64,000 nucleotides of DNA from assembly GCA_945266285.1 (NCBI GenBank), contig CALYOP010000002.1, positions 1 through 64,000 of the forward strand, in the 5' to 3' direction. The notes beneath the pieces were generated by a model. It made no database searches and was not told the origin of the DNA. It saw nothing but the letters and a program-made list of their open reading frames with translations. Every line of letters starts with the position of its first letter. The first letter of the stretch is position 1. A program made the translations under genes and the position numbers. This document shows positions 9,139-18,247 of the stretch, piece by piece. The DNA is from an uncultured Commensalibacter sp. (lineage in GTDB: Bacteria; Pseudomonadota; Alphaproteobacteria; Acetobacterales; Acetobacteraceae).

Positions 9139-9756
9139 TCATCGTATTTGCTTAACTGCTGGTAGGTTCCATTTAAATTTCAAAGAAAGCAACCGTATCG
9201 AGCTGCAAACAATAATAGCAGACCATGAAGCTGTTGCTCCATTTAATAAACCTTTTTCACCCAGAATTTGGAGTATTGCCCCTATCAAAGCTGCAGAAGC
9301 ATAAATCTCTTTAGTAAGTACCGTAGGGATAGAGGTAATCAAAACATCACGCAGAATTCCACCGCCAACAGCCGTAAGAACTCCCATAAGGATTGAAAAT
9401 TCGATATTTTCAGTAAATAAATAGGCTTTGTGTACACCAAAAGATGCAAAAAATCCCAAACCAATAGCATCAAAAAACAACGTTGGCTGTGTAAGGCGTA
9501 ATAATAACTTTTGGAAAAATGCAGATAGAAAAACGGCAAGCGCAACAACGATAAAATATTGCAGATTAATCATTCCCGCAGGTGGAAAAGAACCAAGGCA
9601 AATATCTCTTAAAACACCACCACCACACGCCGTAATAAAAGCGACAACAAAAATACCAAATATATCCAGATTGCGATTAATAGCGGCTAAAGCACCACTA
9701 ATAGCGAAAGCAAACGTCCCGATTAAGTCAATAAAATGAAAAACACTCGAACCCAT
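9139..9756 (-). CDS. Trimeric intracellular cation channel (TRIC/UPF0126) family protein
   Basis: Inner-membrane protein of the YicG/YadS (UPF0126) family, bacterial relatives of TRIC potassium channels. About seven hydrophobic segments are seen in 205 residues. The two half-repeats carry the family signature GGGVLRDICLG and GGGILRDVLITSIP, and DxxGTFAFAISGALAA is at the start. The ATG at 9756 has AGGG upstream; the longer TTG start at 9774 is less likely. It is followed by the ydcF-like gene on the same strand. Confidence 0.88.
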   Translation of the reverse strand: MGSSVFHFIDLIGTFAFAISGALAAINRNLDIFGIFVVAFITACGGGVLRDICLGSFPPAGMINLQYFIVVALAVFLSAFFQKLLLRLTQPTLFFDAIGLGFFASFGVHKAYLFTENIEFSILMGVLTAVGGGILRDVLITSIPTVLTKEIYASAALIGAILQILGEKGLLNGATASWSAIIVCSSIRLLSLKFKWNLPAVKQIR

Positions 9757-9829
9757 TTTGCTTGAACCCTGCAATGAAAAAATGATTTGATTGTCAAAAA
9801 CCTATCTTTTTTCAATCTTGATCCATCAA

Positions 9830-10717
9830 TCAGGAAAAAGAATAGGCCTCTAATTCCTCAAGCGTTGGCATACCCCCTTGCGCACCAAAATGTGTAACGG
9901 AGAGTGCGGATGCTTGCAACGCCTTTTGTAAAGCAATTTCAAACCCTTGTGACAAAAAACAACAAAAAGCACCGCAAAAAGTATCGCCTGCGCCTGTTGT
10001 ATCCATTGGAGTCACCGTATAAGCGGGTTTATGAACGATTTTATTGTCCGTACCTTTATATAGAATACCTTTGTCACCCCATGTCATAACGATAGGTATT
10101 TCTGACTGTAAAATAATTTCTTCTATTGTTTCATTAGCATTCTTTCCCAAAGCAAGGATTTCATGCTCATTTGGCAAAAGGTAACTTGTTTTACGAATTA
10201 TTTCGTCCGGTAAAGGCCTAACAGGGGCGGGATTTAAGACAACCAGCTTGCCTAATTGATATCCAATCTCAATAGCCGTAATTTGGGTTTCCAACGGAAT
10301 TTCTTGCTGTAATAATAAAACATCATTTCTCTCAACCAAAGATTGAGCAGCTAAAATGTCTTTAGGACGAAGCGTATTATTCGCCCCATCTGTTACAATA
10401 ATATGGTTATCCTTATGCGTTCGCGTAATTAACGCCGTTGCGGATGGTTTGTCTTTGCGAATAAATATCGAATCCGTATTCACATTATTTTTTTTCAAAT
10501 TTTCAAGCAACATATGGCCAAAATTATCTTCACCCACCGCCCCTAACATCGTAACTTTGGCTCCAAGACGTGCTGCGGCAACGGCCTGATTATTTCCTTT
10601 ACCGCCACAACTTACCCGTAATGGACCACCCAACAAGGTTTCACCCGGCTTTGGAAAACGTGCAACTTCTGTTTCCAGATCTGCATTCAAACTACCAATA
10701 ACGAGAATACGTTGCAT
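9830..10717 (-). CDS. rbsK: Ribokinase
   Basis: PfkB-family sugar kinase that phosphorylates ribose at O5. It has the N-terminal GSLNADLE motif, GGKGNNQAVAAARLGA (substrate and first PfkB signature), and the second signature DTTGAGDTFCGAF with the catalytic Asp. The ATG at 10717 (protein start MQRILVIG) is chosen because AGAAGGA precedes it at the right distance; the upstream ATG at 10744 would place this site inside the coding sequence. No ribose transporter or repressor gene is next to it, so it probably serves ribose released from nucleosides. Confidence 0.9.
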   Translation of the reverse strand: MQRILVIGSLNADLETEVARFPKPGETLLGGPLRVSCGGKGNNQAVAAARLGAKVTMLGAVGEDNFGHMLLENLKKNNVNTDSIFIRKDKPSATALITRTHKDNHIIVTDGANNTLRPKDILAAQSLVERNDVLLLQQEIPLETQITAIEIGYQLGKLVVLNPAPVRPLPDEIIRKTSYLLPNEHEILALGKNANETIEEIILQSEIPIVMTWGDKGILYKGTDNKIVHKPAYTVTPMDTTGAGDTFCGAFCCFLSQGFEIALQKALQASALSVTHFGAQGGMPTLEELEAYSFS

Positions 10718-11009
10718 AGATATCCTTCTTTTTGACACGATCAATGGAAGACGAAACGCTATTCATGAAGGTTATAGACAGGCTATAATTTAATTATGAT
10801 TACAACACAAAAAAACCTGTAACCCTTCACTAACGAATAGAAAAACGTCTTAATATACGAGAAATAACACCTTAGTTAACATAAAGGTGAAGAGAAAAGC
10901 CCTTTTTTGCGCCACAATACAGCATTATTCTCCAGTAAAGCATTCCTCATTTCATCAAGTTATCGCCTTGATTAATACGGAATTACTTATTTTAGGAGAA
11001 AGTTTTAAT

Positions 11010-12380
11010 ATGGCTTATCAAACTATCAATCCATTCAACAATGAAACTGTAAAAACATTTCCAACTTTAACTGATGATGAAATTAAAAATCTCGTTAATC
11101 AGGCGGATGCTTGTTACAAGCAATGGAGAAAAACCGATTTCGCAACCAGACGTAAAGTTATGAAGAAAGCTGCTTCTATTCTTCGTGACAAAAAAGCCGA
11201 ATTTGCGCGTTTGGTTACTTTAGAAATGGGTAAGCTTATCGCAGAAGCTGAAGGCGAAGTCGATTTAACTGCTGATATTTTTGATTATTACGCTGATAAT
11301 GCTGAACAATTTCTTGCTCCAGAAAAACTGACGCCAAGCGATGGTCGCAAAGCTTATGTTGAACATGATTCCGTTGGTATCATTCTTTGCGTTGAACCTT
11401 GGAATTTCCCCTATTATCAATTGGTCCGGGTTGCTGCTACCAATCTGATGACGGGTAATGTCGTCATGGTTAAACATGCATCTATTGTTCCTCAATGTGC
11501 TGCAGCTTTTGAAAAACTATTGCTTGATGCTGGCGCTCCAAAAGGGGCTTATACCAATCTTTACGCTTCTACAGATCAGGTTTCTAAACTTATTACTGAT
11601 CGTCGTATCCGTGGTGTTGCTGTTACCGGAAGTGAAAAGGCTGGAAGTGTCGTCGCTGGAAAAGCTGGGGAATCGTTGAAAAAATCAACGATGGAACTGG
11701 GTGGTAGTGATGCATTTATTGTTCTTGAAGATGCCGATCTCGACAAAGCTGTACAATGGGGTCTTTGGGGTCGTATGAACAACACCGGACAGTGCTGTGT
11801 TGCTGCAAAACGTTTTATTGTTGTTGAAGCAATTGCTGACAAATTCCTTGAACGACTGAAAGAATGCTTTTCTAAACTGACCATGGGTGATCCTATGGAT
11901 CGTAGTACAACGCTTGGTCCTCTGTCTTCTGAATCTGCAGCAAAAGATCTTGCAGCACAAACAGCCGAAGCAATTAAACATGGTGCAAAAGCTGTAATCG
12001 GTGGCAAACGTCCAGATCGTCCAGGTGCCTTTATGGAAGCAACGATCTTAACCAATATTACCAAAGACAATCCTGTTTTCTACAAAGAATTCTTTGGTCC
12101 AGTTGCAATGTTCTTCCGTGTTCCAGATGAAAAAGCTGCAATTGAATTGGCTAATGATTCTGAATTCGGTTTAGGCGGTAGTGTATTCTCTCAGGATATT
12201 GAACGTGCTAAACGCGTTGCAAGCCAGATTGATACAGGTATGGTCTTCATTAACCGTCCTACATGGACAACACCAGATCTTCCTTTCGGTGGAGTCAAGC
12301 ATTCCGGCTACGGTCGTGAATTAGCAAAAGACGGTATTTTGGAATTCGCTAATCGTAAACTTATTTACATTGAAAACTAA
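11010..12380 (+). CDS. sad: NAD(P)-dependent succinate-semialdehyde dehydrogenase (Sad/YneI type)
   Basis: Aldehyde dehydrogenase that would oxidise succinate semialdehyde to succinate. From the ATG at 11010 (TTAGGAGAAAG upstream) the protein has 456 residues, close to E. coli Sad. The catalytic Glu lies in MELGG (E229) and the catalytic Cys in NNTGQCC (C263). The nearby ELGGSDAFIVL and AAKRFI segments closely follow the Sad/YneI branch. The frame stays open to an ATG at 10887, but that extension has no family match. A strong terminator follows. Exact substrate is inferred from family likeness; other short aldehydes are possible. Confidence 0.85.
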   Translation: MAYQTINPFNNETVKTFPTLTDDEIKNLVNQADACYKQWRKTDFATRRKVMKKAASILRDKKAEFARLVTLEMGKLIAEAEGEVDLTADIFDYYADNAEQFLAPEKLTPSDGRKAYVEHDSVGIILCVEPWNFPYYQLVRVAATNLMTGNVVMVKHASIVPQCAAAFEKLLLDAGAPKGAYTNLYASTDQVSKLITDRRIRGVAVTGSEKAGSVVAGKAGESLKKSTMELGGSDAFIVLEDADLDKAVQWGLWGRMNNTGQCCVAAKRFIVVEAIADKFLERLKECFSKLTMGDPMDRSTTLGPLSSESAAKDLAAQTAEAIKHGAKAVIGGKRPDRPGAFMEATILTNITKDNPVFYKEFFGPVAMFFRVPDEKAAIELANDSEFGLGGSVFSQDIERAKRVASQIDTGMVFINRPTWTTPDLPFGGVKHSGYGRELAKDGILEFANRKLIYIEN

Positions 12381-12430
12381 AATTCTGTTTTGGTTCGTTA
12401 AAAGAAATTTTAACTGATACCTTTACAAGG

Positions 12431-12461
12431 CGGCGTATGTTCTTAATAAGAATATACGCCG
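12431..12461 (+). terminator. Strong terminator after the semialdehyde dehydrogenase gene
   Basis: Fourteen-base-pair stem (CGGCGTATGTTCTT with AAGAATATACGCCG, one G-T pair), three-base loop, then TTTTATTT. It ends only 18 bases before the ATG of the methyltransferase gene at 12480. Confidence 0.88.
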
Positions 12462-12479
12462 TTTTATTTGGACTAGAAA

Positions 12480-13490
12480 ATGACATCAATCTTTGAACTA
12501 CGCAAAGCAAACTTACGTCGTGATATTGATTTTACCACAGCCAGATGCATGGAAATTGGAGCACTGAATAAACCTATTATTCAACCCAATGAAGGTAATA
12601 TTTTATACGCAGATCATCTATCTATCGAAGGCTTAAAAAAACAGTTTGCCTGGGATACTACAATCAAACCCGAAGATTTAGCGCCTGTTAGTGTTATCTG
12701 GCAAGAAAAACCCCTAAAAGATTGTGTTTCTGGCCAATTTGATTATGTCATTGCATCGCATGTTGGCGAACATGTTCCGAACTTAATTGGATGGATTAAT
12801 GAAATCCAAGAAATTTTGAAACCAAACGGAGAATTACGTCTCGCTTTGCCTGATGGTCGTTTTTCGTTTGACGCAAAGCGCCAATTGACTCGTCTTTCTG
12901 ACTTATTAGCAGCATGGATGAAAAATCTGCGTTGTCCCGACACACATATAGTACTTGATTTTGCTCTCAATAAAATCGACGATTCTTATGCTGGATTAGA
13001 TTTATTAAATCAAGATCCCTCCAATCTTGATCGCATTAAACCTCAATTCCCCTTTTCTGAAGTATTAATGTGGGGAGAAAGAACTTTAGACCCTAATCAC
13101 TATGAAGACGTCCATTGTTGGGTTCTGACACCTGGCCATTTTGCGAAATTAATGCTTCCTTTGGCACAAAATGATATTTTAAAAATGGCATGCGTTAGCT
13201 TTGTAGATACCGTCGCACCAGGACTAGAATTTATTGTTAACCTCTCACCAGAAGAAAATCGTGAAAAACGTGTTGCAAGTTGGAAAAAATTAAAAAGAGA
13301 AGCAAAAGACCTTATACCCAATTCTACTCAAGCCAATTTATTACACGGACAACAAAATTTACAAACGCAATGTCAAGAATTGCAAGAAGAAGTTAACCAG
13401 TTAAAAAGTCAATTGGAGGCCATACTTCATTCCCATTCATGGCGATGTACAGCCCCATTACGTCGTATCAGCAAAAAATTTAAGCGTTAG
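12480..13490 (+). CDS. SAM-dependent methyltransferase domain protein of polysaccharide type
   Basis: Class I methyltransferase-like protein of 336 residues. Motif I is CMEIGALNKPI (near residue 25), an acidic post-I motif is YADHLS, and FDYVIASHVGEHVPN followed by EIQEILKPNGELRLALPDGR match motifs II and III of the Methyltransf_11 group. After about residue 265 there is a coiled coil and the tail SHSWRCTAPLRRISKKFKR. The SWRxTAPLR element is common at the ends of glycosyl- and methyltransferases of surface polysaccharide clusters. It converges on ugd with a four-base overlap, which supports a role in sugar or glycan modification. The substrate cannot be read from sequence. Its start is very close to the upstream terminator. 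Confidence 0.7.
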   Translation: MTSIFELRKANLRRDIDFTTARCMEIGALNKPIIQPNEGNILYADHLSIEGLKKQFAWDTTIKPEDLAPVSVIWQEKPLKDCVSGQFDYVIASHVGEHVPNLIGWINEIQEILKPNGELRLALPDGRFSFDAKRQLTRLSDLLAAWMKNLRCPDTHIVLDFALNKIDDSYAGLDLLNQDPSNLDRIKPQFPFSEVLMWGERTLDPNHYEDVHCWVLTPGHFAKLMLPLAQNDILKMACVSFVDTVAPGLEFIVNLSPEENREKRVASWKKLKREAKDLIPNSTQANLLHGQQNLQTQCQELQEEVNQLKSQLEAILHSHSWRCTAPLRRISKKFKR

Positions 13491-14824
13491 ACTTTCTTCA
13501 TAGGACGGCCAATAGAATGATATTCCATACCCTCAGCCTGCATAACTTTTGGATCATAGACATTCCGTAAATCAATAACCTTGTTTCCGCGCATCCATTG
13601 CTTCAGATTAGCAGGAAACAAAGAACGGAATTCATTCCATTCAGTTAGAATAACCAAAGCATCGGCCTGATTGGCAGCTTCCTGAACATTACTGCAATAT
13701 TGCACGCTTTCTGGCAAATAAGGTTTGGCCGTTTTATTACCTACTGGGTCAAACGCTTGAATTTTCGCACCACTTTCAACCAATCGATGAATAATAGGAA
13801 TAGAAGCCGACTCACGCATATCATCGGTATCTGGCTTAAAGGTTAATCCCAAAACAGCTATTGTTTTGTTATAAACATTACCATCACAAATTCCGATAAT
13901 ACGGCCACTCATATTGGCCTTACGACCCTCATTGGTTTGAACCGTTGCTTCAAGCACCCGTGAAGCAACGCCTGCTTCTTGAGCAATACGTTGCAAAGCC
14001 AAAGTATCTTTTGGAAAACAAGATCCCCCAAAACCAGGACCAGGACGCAGGAACTGCTTACCAATACGACCATCAAGCCCCATACCACGTGTGACATCTT
14101 CAATATTGGCACCAACTTGTTCGCAGAGATCAGCTAACTCATTCACATAAGAAAGTTTAACCGCCAAGAAACAATTCGAAGCATATTTGGTTAATTCGGC
14201 ACTTTCCAAATCTGTAAAGACAATGGGTGTTTCTTTCTGAAATAAGGGTTGGTAAAGACGGCGCATAATTTCTTGCGCACGTTTAGCACCGTCAGCTTTG
14301 TCTTTTTCCAAACCGATAATAACCCGATCAGGAGTCATGCAATCCTTAATCGCATCGCCTTCACGTAAGAATTCAGGATTAGAAGCAACATCAAATTCTA
14401 AAGCTGGATTTTCTTCGCGTAAAATTTGAGCAATACGACGACTAGTACCCACAGGAACCGTTGATTTCGTAACGATAACAGCATAATGTTTCAAAGAACG
14501 TGCAATTTGTTGTGCCGCTTTATGAACATAAGTCATATCTGCATGGCCATCTCCATTACGAGGAGGCGTGCCAACAGCAATAAAAATCGCTTCACACTCT
14601 GGAATAGCCAAATCAATATTATCATAAAAGCTTAGGCGACCTGCTTTGATATTATTGCTAACCAAGTTATCTAAACCGGGTTCATAAATCGGTATTTCGC
14701 CTTTTTTTAGAGCATTTAACCGATCAGGATTGGTTTCAACCACAGAGACCTTAAAACCAAATTCTGCAAAACATGCTGCTGAAACCAGACCAACATAGCC
14801 GCCACCAATCATCGCAATACGCAA
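13487..14824 (-). CDS. ugd: UDP-glucose 6-dehydrogenase
   Basis: Oxidises UDP-glucose to UDP-glucuronate with NAD+, supplying sugars for exopolysaccharide or lipopolysaccharide. The 445 residues show the N-terminal NAD motif GGGYVGLVSA, the GTPPRNGDGHADMTYV region, the catalytic Cys in GFGGSCFPKD, and the C-terminal domain VLGLTFKPDTDDMRESASI. The start is TTG with AGGAGA six bases upstream; no in-frame ATG lies before the NAD motif. It overlaps the convergent methyltransferase gene by four bases. Confidence 0.95.
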   Translation of the reverse strand: MRIAMIGGGYVGLVSAACFAEFGFKVSVVETNPDRLNALKKGEIPIYEPGLDNLVSNNIKAGRLSFYDNIDLAIPECEAIFIAVGTPPRNGDGHADMTYVHKAAQQIARSLKHYAVIVTKSTVPVGTSRRIAQILREENPALEFDVASNPEFLREGDAIKDCMTPDRVIIGLEKDKADGAKRAQEIMRRLYQPLFQKETPIVFTDLESAELTKYASNCFLAVKLSYVNELADLCEQVGANIEDVTRGMGLDGRIGKQFLRPGPGFGGSCFPKDTLALQRIAQEAGVASRVLEATVQTNEGRKANMSGRIIGICDGNVYNKTIAVLGLTFKPDTDDMRESASIPIIHRLVESGAKIQAFDPVGNKTAKPYLPESVQYCSNVQEAANQADALVILTEWNEFRSLFPANLKQWMRGNKVIDLRNVYDPKVMQAEGMEYHSIGRPMKKV

Positions 14825-15099
14825 GGTTACTCTCCTAAGTTTAAATGATTTTAACAGACTAAAAAATTAAGAATAATATTAAAATAAATAACAACTTATT
14901 AAGTTCCTTGTTAGAAAATCAATATAGCATCAATTATAAATTAAATTATTTATTTCAATATATTTTAGGAAAATTCTCAGATAAACGTCACATTACCGAA
15001 TATACAAAAAATATAAAACACATTTTTTCTGGGTTTCCTTTGACGAATGAACTTAGTCCCGTTAAAGGTAAATGAGTTTCTGATTGCTAGGGGGACAAA

Positions 15100-15894
15100 A
15101 TGGATAAGTTAAGTCGGCCTTTGGCCTTTGTTGCCGCCCTGGGTCGAATGGTTTTATGGGGTGTACAAGAAACAGGCACATTGGCATTGTTTGCCTTGCA
15201 AGGTATTGCCGGAATTTTATACCCGCCTTTTTATTGGCGTATGTTTTTTCAATGTATGGTCAATATCGGTTTTTTATCGCTTCCTGTCGTTGCCTTGACT
15301 GCCCTATTTTCTGGCGGGGTTATCGCGCTGCAATCTTATACGGGCATGGCTCAATATCATGTCAGTAGTGCAATTGCGAGTATTGTTGTCCTGGCCGTTG
15401 TTCGTGAACTAGGGCCTGTTCTGGCTGGCCTTATGGTTGCTGGCCGTGTGGGTGCTGCTATGGCTGCGGAAATTGGTACAATGCAGGTTACCAATCAGGT
15501 TGATGCTTTACGGACCTTATCTACAAACCCGATTAAGTATTTAGTCAGTCCTCGTTTATTGGCTGCAACGCTTGCTTTGCCTTTCCTTGTACTTATTGCC
15601 GATATTTTGGGTGTACTAGGAGGATTCACCGTTTCAGTAATCAAATTGGGATTTTCTACACAAGGTTATATTGCAGCAACCTATAATGCCGTCACATCAA
15701 ACGATATCATTGTTGGCCTTGTCAAAGCGGGTGTGTTTGGATTTATTATTGCACTAATGAGTTGCTATAATGGTTATCGTAGCCGTGGCGGCGCACAAGG
15801 TGTAGGTGCTGCAACAACGGCAGCTGTTGTTTCTTCTTCCATCCTATTACTTGTTTTCGATTATCTTTTAACGGATATCTTTTTTGCAAAATGA
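15100..15894 (+). CDS. mlaE: MlaE-family ABC transporter permease
   Basis: Inner-membrane permease of the Mla/Mce-type phospholipid transporter that keeps outer-membrane lipid asymmetry. Of 264 residues most lie in five or six hydrophobic segments. The VVRELGPVLAGLMVAGRVGAA stretch and EIGTMQVTNQVDAL are the MlaE signature. GGGGGAC precedes the ATG. Its stop overlaps the mlaF start by four bases. The substrate-binding MlaD gene is not next to it, so the rest of the system must be elsewhere. Confidence 0.9.
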   Translation: MDKLSRPLAFVAALGRMVLWGVQETGTLALFALQGIAGILYPPFYWRMFFQCMVNIGFLSLPVVALTALFSGGVIALQSYTGMAQYHVSSAIASIVVLAVVRELGPVLAGLMVAGRVGAAMAAEIGTMQVTNQVDALRTLSTNPIKYLVSPRLLAATLALPFLVLIADILGVLGGFTVSVIKLGFSTQGYIAATYNAVTSNDIIVGLVKAGVFGFIIALMSCYNGYRSRGGAQGVGAATTAAVVSSSILLLVFDYLLTDIFFAK

Positions 15895-16679
15895 ACAATT
15901 CTGTCCCTAAAATTCGTATTCGTGGTTTATCAAAATCCTTTGGCAGTAATCATGTATTGCGTAATATTAACATGGATGTGGCTTTAGGGACCTCTTTTGT
16001 CGTAATTGGCGGTTCTGGAAGCGGAAAATCGGTATTGCTTCGATGCATCTTGGGATTAATGACCCCTGATAGCGGCAGCATCGAAATTGATGGGCATAAT
16101 ATTCTGACATTGCCACATCGACAACGTATCGCTAAATTACAACAAATTGGCATGTTATTTCAAAATGCTGCATTATTTGACAGCTTACCTGTTTGGGAAA
16201 ATATTAGTTTTGCCCTGCTTTCAGGACAACACCCAGACAAAAACAAGGTAAGCCGTAATGAAGGCAAGCAAATTGCTTGTAAAATCCTGGAACAGGTTGG
16301 TTTAAATTCATCGGTTGCCGACCTATATCCAGATGAGTTGTCGGGTGGAATGCAGAAACGGGTTGGATTGGCACGCGCTATTGCAGCAAAACCGAATATT
16401 CTCCTATTTGATGAACCTACCACGGGTCTTGATCCTATTATGGGTGCGGTAATTGATGGTCTCATCGTCGATTGCGTAAAAAAACTAGGTTCAACAGCAA
16501 TTGCTATTACGCATGATATGGCTTCTGCGCAGCGGATTGGGGATCAGGCAGCCATGCTCTACAAAGGCGAACTGATCTGGCAAGGGCCAGCAAATTCTTT
16601 GATGGATAGTGGCAATCCTTATGTTGATCAGTTCACGCATGGTTCTCGTCATGGTCCGATTAAGGTTGAACTTAAATAA
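15891..16679 (+). CDS. mlaF: MlaF-family ABC transporter ATP-binding protein
   Basis: ATPase of the phospholipid transporter formed with MlaE. Walker A is GGSGSGKSVLL, the signature motif is LSGGMQKRVGLARAI, and Walker B with the D-loop is ILLFDEPTTGLDP; the switch His is in ITHDM. The 262 residues match the family. It is coupled to mlaE by an ATGA overlap and followed after 11 bases by radA, so the three genes may share a transcript. Confidence 0.92.
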   Translation: MNNSVPKIRIRGLSKSFGSNHVLRNINMDVALGTSFVVIGGSGSGKSVLLRCILGLMTPDSGSIEIDGHNILTLPHRQRIAKLQQIGMLFQNAALFDSLPVWENISFALLSGQHPDKNKVSRNEGKQIACKILEQVGLNSSVADLYPDELSGGMQKRVGLARAIAAKPNILLFDEPTTGLDPIMGAVIDGLIVDCVKKLGSTAIAITHDMASAQRIGDQAAMLYKGELIWQGPANSLMDSGNPYVDQFTHGSRHGPIKVELK

Positions 16680-16690
16680 AGAAGATTTCC

Positions 16691-18106
16691 TTGGCTAAAA
16701 AACCTGAAAAAACATTTGTTTGTCAAAGTTGTGGAACGGTTTATCCCAAATGGATGGGACGCTGCGAAGCCTGTGGTGAATGGAATACCATTGTTGAAGA
16801 ACAAATTTCTGCTTCCCAAAGTCCAACGGGATTAAATCATCATGGTAAAACCATCAAGCTCAGTGGACTTGAAGGCAGTAGTACACCGCCGCCACGCAAA
16901 CCAACTGGCATTGCTGAACTGGATCGTGTGCTAGGCAGTGGGTTAGTTCAAGCTTCGGTTAGCCTTGTCGGGGGTGATCCTGGTATTGGTAAATCGACCT
17001 TACTTTTGCAAGCAGCCTGTTCATTAGCCGATCAAGGGTTTCGGGTATTATATATATCGGGTGAAGAATCAATTGATCAAATTCGTATGCGGGCCCACCG
17101 TTTGGGATTAAACCCTACATCGCCCAAAAACAAAGAAAACCAAAACGCTATAGAGCTCGCAGCTTGTATCAACGTTACTGATATTGCAACGACTTTAGAA
17201 AAAGAAAAGAACATTTCATTAGTCATTATCGACTCTATTCAAACCATGTGGCTTGATCGTATTAGCGGCGCACCTGGTACTGTCAGTCAGGTACGTTCTT
17301 CAGCTTTTGAGTTGATTCGTATTGCCAAGCAAAGAGATTTTTCTTTGATTTTTGTAGGTCACGTAACCAAAGAAGGTGCGCTTGCAGGTCCAAGAGTCCT
17401 TGAACATATGGTCGACGCTGTTTTATATTTTGAAGGCGATCGCGGCCATCAATTTCGTATTCTTAGAGCTGCAAAAAATCGCTTCGGTGCCACTGATGAG
17501 ATTGGTGTTTTTTCAATGACTACCGAAGGATTGATCGAAGTCAGCAATCCCTCGGCCCTTTTTCTTGCTGAAAGACGTGGAAATATCGCCGGTTCTGCTG
17601 TTTTTGCGGGACTTGAAGGTACACGCCCTGTATTGTTGGAAATACAAGCCTTATTAGCGCCTAAATTTGGTGAATCAGCACCAAGACGAACGGTTGTTGG
17701 GTGGGATAATGCCCGATTAAATATGCTTTTAGCTATATTAGAAACACGGTGTGGGCTTCGTTTTCATAATGTAGATGTTTATTTAAATATTGCCGGCGGG
17801 CTTAGAATAACGGAGCCAGCTGCCGATTTGGCTGTTGCTGCAGCACTGGTTTCGGCATTAAGCCACCAACCTACCTCTTCTGGAGCGGCCTATTTTGGCG
17901 AAATTGGTCTATCGGGTGAAGTTCGTCAGGTTCCTCAAGCTGATTTACGTCTTAAAGAAGCGCATAAACTCGGCTTTGATCAAGTCATTTTACCGAAACG
18001 AATTGACCGTGGTAATTCCCGTCTGGCTGTTCCATCGGGACTGCGGATTGAAGAGATTGGTCATATTAATGATTTGGTTAGCGCTTTTAAAATGGAAAGC
18101 GATTAA
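16691..18106 (+). CDS. radA: DNA repair protein RadA
   Basis: RecA-like branch-migration helicase that helps process recombination intermediates. The 471 residues show an N-terminal C4 zinc finger (CQSCG...CEACG), Walker A GGDPGIGKST, the RadA-specific KNRFG motif in AAKNRFGATDEIG, and a C-terminal Lon-protease-like domain. The start is TTG, 11 bases after mlaF; no ATG is available before the zinc finger. Confidence 0.95.
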   Translation: MAKKPEKTFVCQSCGTVYPKWMGRCEACGEWNTIVEEQISASQSPTGLNHHGKTIKLSGLEGSSTPPPRKPTGIAELDRVLGSGLVQASVSLVGGDPGIGKSTLLLQAACSLADQGFRVLYISGEESIDQIRMRAHRLGLNPTSPKNKENQNAIELAACINVTDIATTLEKEKNISLVIIDSIQTMWLDRISGAPGTVSQVRSSAFELIRIAKQRDFSLIFVGHVTKEGALAGPRVLEHMVDAVLYFEGDRGHQFRILRAAKNRFGATDEIGVFSMTTEGLIEVSNPSALFLAERRGNIAGSAVFAGLEGTRPVLLEIQALLAPKFGESAPRRTVVGWDNARLNMLLAILETRCGLRFHNVDVYLNIAGGLRITEPAADLAVAAALVSALSHQPTSSGAAYFGEIGLSGEVRQVPQADLRLKEAHKLGFDQVILPKRIDRGNSRLAVPSGLRIEEIGHINDLVSAFKMESD

Positions 18107-18247
18107 AGGGGAATTTCTTAACATTTAAGAGAAAGCACTGGTATTAAAAGTCGGTTTATTCTATGCCAATCAGTATAAAAAGATTCATCACATACGTTTT
18201 ATGCGTTTGAACTATTCCATCTCTAAAATCAGGGGAAAATAATAAAT

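Noticed and set aside
11576..12070. Antisense open frame of 164 residues inside the semialdehyde dehydrogenase gene
   Set aside because: Ser/Arg-rich shadow translation without start site or domain.
18107..18247. SAH riboswitch before ahcY
   Set aside because: The 140-base gap lacks the conserved stems; only a GGGG ribosome site is seen.
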